Below are positions 10,895 through 22,200 of a stretch of DNA of 64,000 bases, in pieces; within the stretch, counting starts at the first letter, position 1; each line of letters opens with the position of its first letter. This DNA comes from Haplomitrium mnioides (lineage: Eukaryota; Marchantiophyta; Haplomitriopsida; Calobryales): positions 46,390-110,389 of the forward strand of contig JBNGIS010034952.1 in NCBI GenBank assembly GCA_049999725.1. Direction: 5' to 3'. The notes beneath the pieces are model-generated. The model saw only the letters and a list, made by a program, of their open reading frames with translations, was not told where the DNA came from and made no database searches. The position numbers were made by a program, and so were the translations under genes.

Positions 10895-12454
10895 TGTCAG
10901 CCAGTGCTTTGGAGCATTCAAGCGGAATTCACTAAAGCAGAAGCATCAGCGACCCAAATGCTCCTTAGCAAGTGTGAAGGCCTCGCAGAAACATCTGCTT
11001 ACCTCAAACAGCTGATAAGAGCGGGGTGCATGAGTCATGGGAGGGAAACATGATCATGGCGGAGGAGAGGAGGAAGGAGAGCAGTGATCGCCATCCAGGG
11101 GAGGGGCCCCATTCTCAATTTCAAACCAGACCAGCGGGAATCCGTGGGCCTAAGGAGGATGCGGGGATGGGAGCTGGGGAGACGGAATAGAGCAGCCACC
11201 CATGGCGAGGCGATCGCAGGAGGAAGAATAAGGGATCAACAACAAGGAAGCCCGAAGGCACTCTGAAGAAAGGCAGATCGCGGGTGTCTTGCAGCGGCCA
11301 TAAATCGGGAAGCAAGCATCAAGAGCTGACAGGAGGAGGTGAGATTGTCACGAGGGCGAGCAAGGCCAAGGAAGAGGGACGCCTCGATCCCGCAAGCAAG
11401 AGCAAATCGTACAGAGGCCGATCGAATGATCCATCTGAGTCGGTAAGTCCTGACGGAAGAGTGGAGTCCTCGAAAGGTCCCGCGAGATTCCATGGAAACG
11501 TGGCATCTCCAGAGCCTTCGCGGGATTCCGCGGACGATGTGGCAGCACTAGGAGGCCCGCGGGTCTGCGGACAGGCGTCTCCCTAAGTGGGGAGCCCACT
11601 TTACCTGGTTCTGATGCGCCTTACGACGTGAGGAGCCCGGTTAAGAGGGATCCGCGAGGAACTCAACTGGGGAGCAAGGAAAGGGGCCCGAAACATAGAC
11701 TTATCGCGGGCCTAGCCGAAGGAAATCGGGAGAGTGCCGGAAGGGCGATCTATCGAAGATCCGAGAGGAGGAGGAGCGCGGAAGCCGAAGGGGCAACCTA
11801 GTGCAGATTCGCCAAAGAGGAAACACAGAGAAGAGCCGAAAGGGGGACTGATCATTGATCTGTCTGAATCAAAGCGAGTGAAGGCAAAAAGGCAACTTGT
11901 CAGCAAACCGGTTCGAACAACGCGCATTAGTGGCGAAGCGGTGACCTAGTGCAAACCGTCCAACGGGAAGAAGGCTGAGCTAGAAAGGCAATATGGCACC
12001 TATCTGATGGGGGGAAATGAAGGACACGGCGAAAGCACGATATATCGGCGAATCAACGAGCAAGATGAGAGCAGCCGAAAAACGACGCTAACGCCGGTGC
12101 GACCAACGGAAGAGCTACCGCCGTCGAAAGGGTGACACTTTGTCGTTTCGACATCCAGAAAGGTAAAAGTTTGATGGGGTGCGGCAGAAGGTTCGAAAGG
12201 GGCGAATGGTCCAAAAGGGCTTAGTAGTTCTTATAGCGAGCTTTCGGAAGTGTTGACGAAGCTAGCCTTAGGTGCGCGAGTAGTTCTTACTTCGGAGGTA
12301 CGTCGAAATGGCGACATCGACACCGTTCTTATTCGGCAAGCAGGGGAAGTCCGTGGCGGTTCTACGGATGACTTGGCGAGCGCAGAGAGTCCGTGGGAGG
12401 CTTCGGAAACGTGGCGCGCTGAGGAGCCAGGAGGTGTTTTCGAAGGTCAACTTC

Positions 12455-12790
12455 GGAAGAAGGGTCCGCGCGATGGTCCGCCTACCCCTTTGCGGGGCGG
12501 CGTCGGACGGTGCCCTTCGGATGATGTGGCGCCTTGGGAAGCGCACAGGGCTCCGTGGGTCAACATCGGAAGGAGGTTCGCGCGACGATCCGCCTACCCC
12601 TTTGCGGGGCGGAATCGGACGGCGGCCTTCGGAGGACGTGGCGACTCCAGGGACCCCGAGGCAATTCATGGGACACACGGCGCAAGGAGAGGAGTTCCCT
12701 TGACCTCGGACAACTCGCGAGTCAACTACGGAGGGAGAGGATAGTGCGACGGTCAGCCTACCCCCTTGCGGGGCGGCGTTGGATTGTGGT
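12455..12790 (+). repeat. Triplicated GC-rich unit inside the 3.8-kb insertion
   Basis: CCGCCTACCCCTTTGCGGGG recurs at about 12478, 12589 and (as CAGCCTACCCCC...) 12753, each followed by CGG and a GGACGG- or GGATTG-like segment. Spacing is about 111 and 164 bp. Tandem repeats of this sort are usual in long LTRs. Confidence 0.8.
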
Positions 12791-13212
12791 GCAGCGGACG
12801 ACGTGACGCGAGGAGAAGAGAGAAGTATCTGCGGAGGGATCTAAGGAGATCCCTTGGAGTCGGCTCCGTGGGGCACTTCGGAAGTCGGCTCTGAAGGCCT
12901 CTTCGGACTCGGTTCTGCAGGAATCTGCGGAATCTCTTCCCGTCAGATTCCTCGGAGCTCATCGTCGAAGTTACCGTTGGCCTTGGATTTTCCTCGACCA
13001 ACTGCTGGATACGCGGCGCTTCCTCCCATCCAGTGGTAACGGGATTACCTAACAGTGAAGCCACGCGTCGTCGTCCCCTGTTTCGAGCTAACGGTAATAA
13101 CAACTATTCATCGAATCGGGCGTCAAGGGGCAGCACGCGAGGGGAGTATACATCGTTTCTCATCGAATTCTTCTAGGTTGATGCACAGGCAATCTCAGGG
13201 CGTGAGCCGACT

Positions 13213-13745
13213 GCATGCGAAGGGGAATCGCAACGAAGGGAGGCTGGGGTTAAAATTCACTGACAAGACAACGTGAAGCAGAGTTACTCGCTCAAGAGGA
13301 ACCGGGGGATTTAGAGGAGGACTAGGGGGAGACCTAGGTGACCTCATCCTTGCAAGCGAACCAGGGCGGAGGGTTACTGATACGAGGTCTCGATTGTATT
13401 CTAGTCAGCTAAGACTTCGGGAGAGGCCGCCATGGGAGGACTTGGGGTCGTCTCTGCATTCTCTGTGTAGAAGCATCACGACTTGAGGACAAGGAAACGG
13501 CAACGAGGGGCGACTGGAGTGGGAATTCAGTGAGGAACTACGTGAAGCAGGAGTACTAGCTCCAAGAGGCCAGGGGGATTTAGAGGAGGACTGGGAGGAG
13601 ACCCATGTGACCTCATCCTTGCCGATGGACCAGAGCGGAGGGTTATTGATACATAGATTCGAAGGGATTCCGGCCAGTTATGACTTCAGGAGAGGCCGCC
13701 AAGTGAGGAGCTTGGGGTTGTCTCTGTCGTTCCTTGTGTGTGAGC
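13213..13745 (+). repeat. Duplicated unit of about 277 bp inside the 3.8-kb insertion
   Basis: Two imperfect tandem copies, 13213-13489 and 13490-13745. Shared landmarks include GGGGGATTTAGAGGAGGACT (13305 and 13572), TGACCTCATCCTTGC and GGAGAGGCCGCCA. Confidence 0.85.
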
Positions 13746-14097
13746 ATCAGCCCAAAGTGTTCTGAAGACACTCTGGTGTGTTATTTCTCAAGTGGAGCTG
13801 AGAAGGGGGGGCTGTGCTAGTGCCGATGCACTGCATAGTAAGACTCGTTGAGGCTCGAAGGTGGAGTGGGCTACCTGCAGCTGGTAAAGCTGTCTTCCAG
13901 AGGTGGAAGTAAAAGAAACTCTCTTCCTAGCCTGAGGAAGTAAAAGCAAGGCTTCTCGCGAGGGAAGTTGAAAAAACTATATGGAGTGGAGGGTGTGTGG
14001 GTTGCTGGGCTGTAGTTGTAAGGCAGCGGGATTCACAAGGGAAGTATCAATTAGTTAGAATTCCAGAGGGCCTTCAAGGACTCTGTTTTCTCTTGCA

Positions 14098-14112
14098 TAT
14101 ATTGTATATAAG
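14098..14112 (+). promoter_or_regulatory. TATA box of the probable giant LTR
   Basis: TATATTGTATATAAG in the AT-rich right quarter of the 3.8-kb insertion, the only strong plus-strand TATA box in it. If real, transcription would start near 14140. Confidence 0.45.
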
Positions 14113-14752
14113 TGTTGTTCATATATGTGTAGTTAGATTTCCTTTCTCCATGTGTGTCCTCTTGAGTTGTTAGATTAGTGGACATCAGTTCAGTTGAGCA
14201 GACCTTGGGAACACACTTGAAGGGGGAGTCCAATCCCTTGACACAAGTCTGGTATCCTAGGGGTGAATGCTCTCTTTTCCTGATCCTGTTTGCATAATTA
14301 GGAATTAGTGCAGCTTAGGATAGTTAGGATAATCTAGTTCAGCTCTGGGACAACCTTGAGAGGGGGAGTCCAGCCTGTTGTAGTGTTCAGCTATGCAAGT
14401 CACCAGCACCATTCTGCCCAAGCACAAATAAGGTGGCAGGGCCTAAGTCATTGGGTCCTAGGAATAAAGAGGAAGAATCACACAAATCCCAACTGGGTGT
14501 AAATAGATGTGGACATGTGTATGGTTGAATGTCTGACTTGAGTGGGAGAAGAAGCAGAGTGAGAGAAGCATACCAGGCCTGTAAGGAGAGGAAGATTCCT
14601 TAAGGTCTGAAAGTGGCAACTGGCAAGGGGCCATCTCAGAAAAGAACCCGAAAACCCGTAAAACACGTCCTCTCCTGCCTCGAAACAGGGCCTGAAAAGG
14701 TTAAGGCCGGAAACAGGAGAGCAACATAGCTCACCACAAAAAAGAACTGTAC

Positions 14753-14764
14753 CTCTGATACTAA
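14753..14764 (-). other. G1 primer-binding site (degenerate)
   Basis: On the minus strand TTAGTATCAGAG directly follows the LTR end. It is a two-base variant of TGGTATCAGAGC, the site for initiator-Met tRNA seen intact in G2 and G4. Confidence 0.7.
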
Positions 14765-15295
14765 TGTAAAATAGCTCAAAGACAAATTCCAAATGAGTAA
14801 GAGCTCATAGTGAACTCTAATAGAGTTTTTCAACCAAATGCCAATTAGGCAAACAAAACCAAGCAAAGCCACTACAAGATAACTCTAATAAAGTTATACA
14901 ACTCAAGGCCCAAGCTAAAGCCAAGAGTGCAAGCAAATTCAAGCAACCAAATAACCCAAGCAATTTGAGAAGAACTGCACAATGAGGAGTGAGGCTATGA
15001 AGCCGTATTATTTATACAAGAGAAGGAGGTGTCATCCCCGTTTCTTCACTTACAAGCAACTTCCAATTTCAGCCTTAAGAGTATCTTATCTTACTTCTCT
15101 AAAAGTAACTTTGAAATAAAGTAATCTTATCCCACTTCAACCCTAAAAGTAGCCTTATACCACTTCACTTAAAGTAACTTCAAAGGCAAGTAAACTTAAA
15201 ATGATTTCAACCCTAAAAGAGACCCTCTACCACTTCCTTCACTCTTCTTTTCTATTTTCTTATGTATAGCACAACACCATACTTGTATTATTACA
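14765..15295 (-). mobile_element. Central LTR shared by G1 (5' LTR) and G2 (3' LTR)
   Basis: 531 bp with TG...CA ends. A primer-binding site abuts its left side, so it is the 5' LTR of G1. The chromodomain end of G2 abuts its right side, so it is also the 3' LTR of G2. One LTR serving both bodies is what shows the tandem structure. Confidence 0.85.
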
Positions 15296-15850
15296 TAATC
15301 ATCACCTTCTAGTCAATAACGTCCTTGTCATAATTGGCATTTTCAAATAATCAAACAACCTCGTAAGCATTCTCAAGGATAGAACACAACTTCTAAATAG
15401 CATTATGAAGTAGATATCTTTTCCAAAAATCTTTATATTGAGCTTGAGGATGTCACCTACGTTTGGGGACTCATTTAGCCAAAATGCGGTCCACCTTATA
15501 TTCTTCATGATCATCAAGAAGAATATGTGGAGGAGGAATTTGAACAAAATTTGGAAAAGAAGATAGATTAGAAACAAAATGCTTAAGTTTAGATACATGA
15601 AATGCAGGATAAATCTTTGTATGGAGAGGAAGATCAAGTTTATACGAAATGAAAGAAATAACTTGAGAAATTGAGAAATGACCAATCAAAGTTGGAGATA
15701 ACTTACAGACTTGAATATCTAAAGACAAAGAAACATCTTGAGTAGAAAACATAACTTGGTTACCTAAAACATAAGAGAAATCATGACGATGTTTATTAGC
15801 ATATTTTTTGCCAATTTCAAGCAATAACAAGATGGTTTTGGGCATCTAGG
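15296..15850 (-). pseudogene. G2 pol 3' end: integrase barrel and chromodomain region
   Basis: Minus strand. Frame 15471-15845 (124 residues) carries HDFSYVLGNQVMFS, DIQVCKLSPTLIGHFSIS, KIYPAFHVSKLKHFVS and the chromodomain lead DDHEEYKVDRILAK. The remaining chromodomain is in shifted frame toward 15302. Better preserved than the same part of G1. Confidence 0.85.
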
Positions 15851-16640
15851 AAAGAGGAAGATAAATTAGACAAAAAGGTAAAAAGACTATGAACATTAAA
15901 AGAAGAAGAAGAAATAAAACCATCAGGAATAAGAAAATGTGTACTTGAATTAAGAAAGCAAAAAGAAAACCTAATACTTGCTTGTTTGGAGTTTTTGTAT
16001 ACAAACTCCATAGTTGGCAAGAAACTATCCCAATCTGTGTGATAAATGTTAGCAAATGCTCAAAGCGTATCCTCCATAGTGCGGTTTAGGTGCTTGATTT
16101 GCTCATTTGTTTGAGGATGATAAGTTGTAGACATAAATAGTTTGGTACCCAAAAGTGTGAACAACTCTCGCCAAAACTTCCCATTGAATTGTGGATCTCT
16201 ATCAGATATTAAGATCTTTGGTATTCTATGATAACGGATGATTGTATCAAAGTAAATGTTCACCAACTGTTGAGCATCCACCGGCGATGTTAGATGAATA
16301 TGTTTGCTTAGCTTGTCCACAAACACTATAATGGAAATAAACCTACATACAAGGTGTGGTTGCAAGCAAAGTGACAAGATCCAAGCTTACATGTTCCCAA
16401 AGAGCAGTAGGAATCGGTAGTGGTTGAGGTAGGCTAGTTAGCTTTTTGATTTGAAGCCTTGTTTTGTTGAGAACTTTTACAAAAACAAAAAAAACCACGA
16501 ACTTCTCAAGCTAGGTTTGGCCACCACCAAGTGCGTTGAAGAAACTCTATAGTCTTATCTATCCCAAGATATTGAGAGATTGGAATGTCATATGCTTCTT
16601 ATAAATAGGTCATTCAAAGCACATTAGATTGTTGAACATA
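15851..16640 (-). pseudogene. G2 integrase core (decayed)
   Basis: Minus strand. DKLSKHIHLTSPVDAQQLVN, then YHRIPKILISDRDPQFNGKF with the second catalytic Asp (about 16185-16230), YHPQTNEQIKHLNRTMED with the catalytic Glu neighbourhood (about 16090-16130), and MEFVYKNSKQ near 16000. Stops separate the pieces. Confidence 0.85.
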
Positions 16641-17631
16641 TATTTGATAGTCTTGATAGAGGAAACCATCCCAAATAGATAAGGTATGATATTCATTGTC
16701 TTTGATTGCCAAACGTGCTCTAACAAGATTAAAGTAGACATCTTCCTATAACTTTTGTCGAAACCCGTTAGTGGTTGCTTCATCAAGATGTAATATGCTA
16801 ACATTTGCAACCTCCAATGTATTTAGTTGATCTTCCCATCGATGATGACGACTTGTCATATTTTCCAAGTGAGTTAGTTACAGCAAGGGCTTGTGATCAG
16901 TGCACATAAGTACATACTTTCTTAAGAGATAATGTCTCCAAATTTTTGTAGCATAAACCATTGCCAACTACTCTTTATCCCTTGTAGAATAATTTCTTTC
17001 TCTTGCATTTAGTCGGCATAATATAAAGGCGATTGGATGAAGTCCATCTTCAGACTCTTGTTGCAACATTGCTCCAATCGCAAAATTAGATCTATCAAAA
17101 TCAACTATACAATGTGTCTTTGGATAATATGGTTGTAGAATTGGACGAGAAGACATTGTATTCTTGAGTTGTTGAAATGCCCATTGCTCTTTGGTCACCT
17201 TTTGAAACTTTGCCTCATTTTCTAGCAGATTCGTAAGTTGTACAACATTATAAGCATAGTAATATATGAATCTTTGACAAAAACTTGCTAATCAATTGAA
17301 AGCTCAAACATCATTTGCAATATTTGGTGTTGGTTACTCTATAATAGCCTTAATTTTCTCTTCCTCTATCTTAATACCATCCGCATACACTTTATGTCCT
17401 AGTCTAAGATATTCACAATTGAATATGAAGTTCTCATATGCAAAAAAAAAACCATTTTCCCATTATATATTTTTGGCATTGGAAATTTCCCATAACTCTC
17501 TTCTTCATTAAAAGTCTCTCTTTCTTTCATTGTTACTTCCAAAAGGTGTGAAAGATGTTCAAATCGTTGTTGCATAGCTTGAACCACCACTCCTTGATTC
17601 TTCGTGTAACTCACCACCAAAAAGAACCATA
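16641..17631 (-). pseudogene. G2 RNase H/RT remnant fused to gag (same deletion as G1)
   Basis: Minus strand. RNase H start HCIVDFDRSNFAIGAML with LHPIAFILCRLNARERNYST (frame 16968-17198), RT thumb near 17370, and the gag-to-RT joint near 17412 that reads FNCEYL then RLGHKVYADG in the frame beyond a T-run frameshift. The joint falls at the same codons as in G1 (about 10700). Gag continues to 17630 with QAMQQRFEHLSHLLEV. Confidence 0.85.
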
Positions 17632-17643
17632 GCTCTGATACCA
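17632..17643 (-). other. G2 primer-binding site, initiator-Met tRNA
   Basis: TGGTATCAGAGC on the minus strand, an exact complement of the plant initiator-Met tRNA 3' end, one base inside the 5' LTR. Confidence 0.9.
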
Positions 17644-17644
17644 A

Positions 17645-18573
17645 TATAAAAGAGCTCAAAGTCAAATTCCAAATAAGTAAGAACTCATAGTGAACTCTAA
17701 TAGAGTTCTTCAACCAAATGCCAATAAGGCAAGCAAAACCAAGCAAAGCCACTACAAGATAACTCTAATAGAGTTATGCAACTCAATGCCCAAGCTAAAG
17801 TCAAGAGTGCAAGAAAAGTCAAGCAACCAAAGAACCCAAGCGATTCAAGAGGAACTAGAGAATGAGAAGTGGGGCTATGAAGCCCTATTATCTATAAAAG
17901 AGAAGGAGGTGTCATCCCTCTTTCTTCACTTACAAGTAACTTCTAATTTCAACCCTAAAAGTGATCTTATCCTACTTCTCTAAAAGTAACTTTGAATGGA
18001 AGTAATCTTATATGTAATAGTGCAAACAAAAGGTTGTGCTATTTATCAGAAAATAGAGAGGAGTGAAGGAAGTGGTAGTGAGTCACTTTTAATGTTAAGA
18101 TTGGATTATTTGCTTTTGAAGTCACTTTTGGTGGAGAGTCACTTTTAGGTTACTTGCATTTGAAGTTTCTTTTGGTAGAGAGTCACCTTTAGGGCTGAAA
18201 TGAGAAGTGACTTGTAAGTGAAGACCTTCTTAGCCCCACTTCTCATTCTGCAGTTCCTCTTAAATCACTTGGGTTCTTTGGTTGTTTGGCTTTTGCTTGC
18301 ACTCTTGGTCTTAGCTTGGACCTTGAGTTGCCTTTGGTTGAAGAACTCTATTAGAGTTCATCATGAGTTCTTACTCATTTGGATTTGGTCTTTGAGATTC
18401 TTTTACATTATCCCACTTCAACCATAAAAAGTAACCTTATACCACTTCTTTTAAAGTAACTTCAAAGGCAAATAAACTTAAAATGATTTCAACTCTAAAC
18501 GTTACCTTCTACCACTTCTTTCACTCCTCTATATTTTTTATATATAGCACAATATCATGCTCATACTATTACA
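17645..18573 (-). mobile_element. G2 5' LTR, split by an inverted solo LTR
   Basis: Two blocks, 17645-18012 and 18408-18573, together about 530 bp, matching the other two LTRs of the compound. It starts TATAAAAG (from TGTAAAAG) and ends CTATTACA. Confidence 0.85.
18013..18407 (+). mobile_element. Solo LTR, plus orientation, inside the G2 LTR
   Basis: 395 bp from TGTAATAGTGC to ATTCTTTTACA, a plus-oriented member of the G4/G5/G6 LTR family. Flanks TTATA (18008-18012) and TTATC (18408-18412) agree at four of five bases, and the uninterrupted LTR reads TTATC here. It inserted antiparallel into a related LTR and lost its body by LTR-LTR recombination. Confidence 0.85.
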
Positions 18574-18578
18574 TTAAG

Positions 18579-19812
18579 GCTTTGTGTGAATTTCACTTCA
18601 CACATCCTTCACAAAACTCAAGTGAGGTAGATTTTCTCCAAAAGCATGTTGCTCACCTTGTTGGTAATCAACTTGATTCTTTGCTTTCCCAAAAGTCAAA
18701 GCCTATGGTCTCATAGACTTATTACTCTCCTCTATGGTGAACCATACTCAAGCTTTCCTCCACTACTGGAATGTAGTCCAACCTACACATCTTCTCTTCC
18801 ATGATACCAACAACAACTACCTTGCCAAGCTAATCCACAACTATATAACCATGTGAGTTAGTGTTGACTACCAAGAAAGTCATAGTGAATGCACTCACCA
18901 CTAACTTAATTTTTTTGGTAATCTCAGGTCTATAAAACACTCCCTCCAGAATATGGTGGTGCTGTTGCATCCTAATCCTTTAATAGTGAGATGCACAAGT
19001 CTCTTGAGATTTCTCTCATCTCTTCCAAACTTATTGTGAGTCAGTTCTTTCTTGCATGATTTGGACAAGTGTCCAAACTTCTTACAATAATAACATGTAC
19101 ATATCTCTAAGAGTATCTATCTTTTCTTTTCTACTTTGGCAATCAAACCATTGTCACCATCATCTTTTGTTTATTCTGTCACTTTTTCTCCTCACCAAGC
19201 CAGCAACTTATCAAGAGCTCCATGTTTATTTCAAAACCTTCTGCCTCAATGTTCAAAACCAAAGTGCCATATTCTTCATAGAGGTTGTTGAGCAGGGTAG
19301 GTACCGTGCCCTCTTCTTAAATTTGAGATGTTGCTACTTGCAACTCACCAGCCATGGATTTGATCTTCATCATATGCTTAGTAATAGTCAAATACTTTCT
19401 CATCTTATCTTAAAGAATTGTTTCTTCACAAAAACTATGTGGAAGGTTGTCTTGCCTTCATAGTTGTTTAACAATCTCATCAAGGCTTTATGTGCATTTC
19501 TACAATTTCTCACCAAATCCAAAAGATAATCATCAATGCTCAATATAATTAATGCAAAGACCTTTTGCTCAGCTCTTCCCTAAAGTTTCCTTTCTCTCTC
19601 AACATCAACCCCAAACATTTCAGAGATCATATTATATTTAGCTTGGGGATAGTTAGTAATTTCTAACAAGTCTTGACTCACTTAGACCTTCTTCATTTTC
19701 AGTTTCCAAAGATGAAGTTCATCCATTTCAAATTTCTGAATCGTGCTCCTAATATCATTCTCAACTTGTCGTGAGTCTATAGCATATTAGAAAGTAGAGT
19801 CAAAATCAGAGT
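18579..19812 (-). pseudogene. Ty1/copia gag and pre-integrase finger (decayed)
   Basis: Minus strand. Start region IQKFEMDELHLWKLKM near 19720 (the FxGxNFxxWKxxM gag start of copia elements), a CCHC zinc knuckle CYYCKKFGHLSKSC at 19054-19095, the protease region near 18780-18860 with many changes, and CEGCVK near 18600-18620, matching the C-x2-C of the pre-integrase finger. Interrupted by stops. Its continuation is at 6566-7538. Confidence 0.7.
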
Positions 19813-19828
19813 GAAGAGTTCAGAAAGT

Positions 19829-19876
<48 letters not shown>

Positions 19877-19886
19877 NNNNNNNNNN

Positions 19887-19935
<49 letters not shown>

Positions 19936-20500
19936 TTAACACAAAATATCGAAGGAGATATTCGAAATCAAAATCGTTGAATACTAGAAATCAAAGCTGC
20001 GATTAACCAGAAATCAGCTTTGCAAGCCACTACGTGAGTTAGAATCTCATTTAGATTAGAATATGATTACTTTCAAGATGCTTGCTAACCGAATCTTCAA
20101 TTGTGACAAAAGGAGGAAGGTCGTTCACAAGAGAGCTGATCCGAAATCAAAGTCGTGATATAGCAATGCCTAAAATTTGACATATATAATTAGGATGGCA
20201 TCTAGATAGAGACCTCTCAATGAGGTCACTTAGCCCTTGTGAACCCTAATTTTGAATCGTAAATAAAAAAAGTAGAAAATTGGAAAATGTGAGCAAACTT
20301 CTTTCGACTTGTGATCTCGAGGTTATATGCAAATGAGAACTCTTGACACTAGGAAACTATTTGTAACTCAAGATGTAGCCCAAAAAGGTTCCTCATGAAT
20401 TTATACACAAATAAATACCAGCTTACGTTGGGAATACAATAGGCGTCTATAATAAAACATGAGGTTTGATAATAACTGATCATGGAAAGAGCATTGCATG
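19813..20500 (-). mobile_element. Ty1/copia 5' LTR, left part
   Basis: Aligns with the 3' LTR at 5827. Contains a long GA run and the CAGCTTTGCAAGCCACTAC block. It is cut at 20500 by chromovirus G4; the rest is at 25447-25625. I could not find a primer-binding site beside it. Confidence 0.6.
19831..19933. repeat. (GA)n microsatellite with a 10-base N gap
   Basis: GA repeat interrupted by N at 19877-19886. The matching place in the other copia LTR (about 5849) has only GAGAGAGAG, so this run expanded after the two LTRs diverged. Its true length is unknown because of the gap. Confidence 0.95.
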
Positions 20501-20860
20501 TGTAAAAAAATCTCAAGGACCAAATCCAAATGAGTAAGAACTTATGGTAAAATCTAATAGAGTTCTTCAACCAAAAGCAACTCAAGGTCCAAGCTAAGAC
20601 CAAGAGTGCAAGCAAAAGCCAATCAACCAAAGAACCAAAGTGATTCGAGAGGAACTCTAGAATGAGAAGTGGGGCTAAGAAGCCCTTCTATTTATACAAG
20701 AGAAGAGGGTCGAATGCAAGTAACATAAAAGTGACGCTCCACCAAAAGTGACTTCAAAGGCAAGTAATCCAATCTTAACCCTAAAAGTGACTCACTACCA
20801 CTTCCTTCACTCCTCTCTATTTTCTTATAAATAGCACAACCTTGTACTTGTACTTTTACA
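20501..20860 (-). mobile_element. G4 3' LTR
   Basis: 360 bp, TGTAAAAAAATC to TACTTTTACA. It lacks about 85 bp present in the 5' LTR (around 25211-25295), a deletion after insertion. TATA-like TTATAAATAG (minus strand CTATTTATAAG) at 20826-20836. Confidence 0.9.
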
Positions 20861-20874
20861 TAATCCCCGCCTTC

Positions 20875-21226
20875 TAGTCGATGACGTCATTGTCATTGCC
20901 GCAACTTTCAAAAAATTTAATAGTTTTTTTAGCATTCTCAAGATTTGAAGAAGGTTCTCAAGTAGCATCATGAAGTGGATAGCCTTTCCACAAAACCTTG
21001 CATTGAACTTGTGGATGCCGACCTTGATTGATAACTCTTTTCGCCAAAATACGATCAACTTCAAATTCTTCATGATCATTAAGAACAGTGGCCGAAGGAG
21101 GAAGTTGAACACAATTTGGAAAAGAAGATGGACTAGGAACAAAAGGCTTAAGTTTAGACACATAGAACATAGGATGAATCTTCATATAAAAAGGAAATCA
21201 AGTTTATAAGCAACAAGAGAAATAAC
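20875..21226 (-). pseudogene. G4 chromodomain and integrase tail
   Basis: Minus strand. DDHEEFEVDRILAKRV-type lead (written NDHEEFEVDRILAKRV here), then QVQCKVLWKGY and DATWEPSSNLENA, all core chromodomain residues including the aromatic cage W; it ends near a stop at about 20882. In chromoviruses this domain steers integration to marked chromatin. A frame change separates it from the integrase. Confidence 0.9.
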
Positions 21227-22200
21227 CTAAGAAATAGAGAAAGGACCAACCCAAGAAGAAGATAACTTACGGACTTGAGTATCTAAAGAAAATGGAAGAT
21301 TATGAGTAGATAGCATAACTTGGTCACTTAAAACATAAGAGCAATCACAATGATGTTTATCAACAAATTGTTTTTGCCGATTTTGAGCAATAACAAGATG
21401 GTTTCTAGCATCTTGCAACGAGGAAGATAAACAAGACAAAAAGGTAGAAAGGCTGGGAATATTGGAAGACAAAAGAGAAAGCAACCAATCGGGAACAAGA
21501 GGATACTTACAAGAATTAAGAAAGAAAGGAGAAAAGCCAGTACTTGCTTGTTTGGAGTTGTTGTATGCAAACTCCACAGCCGGTAAAAAACTATCCCAAT
21601 CTATATTTTGAACATTGATAAACGTTTGAAGCATATCCTCTACAGTGCGATTTGCCCATTCGGTTTGCCCATTTGTTTGAGGATGATACACCATAAATAT
21701 AGATAGCTTGGTACCCAAAAGTGTGAATAACTCTCGCCAAAACTTCCCAGTGAATCGTGGATCTCTATCAAATATAAGTAACTTTGGCATTTCATGATAT
21801 CATAAGACTATATCAAAATAAATCTTCACCAATTGTGGAGCATCCACTGTATCCACTGTCAGTGCTAGATGAATTTGCTTGCTTAGCTTATCCACAAACA
21901 CCACAATGGCTGTAAACCCACAAAGAGTGGTTGGAAGCGAAGTGATAAGATCCAAACTTACATGTTCCCACCGAACAATAGGAATCGATAATGGTTGCAG
22001 AAAACCAGATGGTTTTTTATTAGAAGCCTTGTTTCGTTCACAACTTTCACAAGAACGAACAAAGCCACAAACATCTCGAGCTAGGTTTGGCCACCACTAA
22101 GTCCGTTGAAGCAACTCCATAGTCTTGTCTACTCCAAGATGCCCAGAAATCATAATATCATGTGCTTCTTGTAAACGTGCCATTTAGAGTGCATCATCTT
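21227..22200 (-). pseudogene. G4 integrase
   Basis: Minus strand. HHCC finger region with WWxPNLARDVCGFVRSCE near 22030-22100, core with FVDKLSKQIHLALTVD (about 21850-21900), MPKLLIFDRDPRFTGKF with the second catalytic Asp (frame 21227-21790), YHPQTNGQTEWANRTVEDML with the catalytic Glu, and DWDSFLPAVEFAYNNSKQAS. A stop near 21790 breaks the core into two frames. Confidence 0.9.

Larger units (their letters stand above)
10895..14726 (+). mobile_element. GC-rich 3.8-kb TG...CA insertion, probable giant solo LTR (TSD TAGCT)
   Basis: Begins TGTCAGCC and ends GAGCAACA, flanked by TAGCT (10890-10894 and 14727-14731), inside the gag leader of G1; G2 and G4 show the intact join (TGTAGCTCA or TGTAACTCACC). 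The body, 11.0-13.8 kb, is strikingly GC-rich against an AT-rich background, has internal tandem repeats, and shows no pol, gag or primer site. The first and last few hundred bases do not match each other, so it is not a short element with its own LTRs. TATATTGTATATAAG at 14098-14112 is a good plus-strand TATA box, which would make 3.2 kb of U3 and about 0.6 kb of R-U5. Long open frames inside reflect base composition. Confidence 0.7.
7539..18578 (-). mobile_element. Chromovirus compound G1-G2: three LTRs, two interiors, target duplication TTAAG
   Basis: Minus-oriented Ty3/gypsy structure: LTR (7544-8064), interior G1, LTR (14765-15295), interior G2, LTR (17645-18012 plus 18408-18573). It is bounded by TTAAG at 7539-7543 and 18574-18578 and splits a copia gene between the pre-integrase finger and the integrase. 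Both interiors carry the same internal deletion that joins gag to RT. The leftmost LTR has lost its TG start. Three further insertions lie inside (8188-8729, 10895-14726, 18013-18407). LTR-interior-LTR-interior-LTR arrays normally arise by unequal recombination between LTRs. Confidence 0.8.

Noticed and set aside
12250-12744. 164-codon and overlapping long open frames on both strands in the GC-rich block
   Set aside because: GC-rich DNA with tandem repeats gives long chance frames in several frames at once; no domain, start context or splice pattern.
10895-14726. Bacterial contamination or rDNA as the source of the GC-rich block
   Set aside because: It has TG...CA ends and a clean TAGCT duplication within a plant chromovirus, and no rRNA-like sequence.
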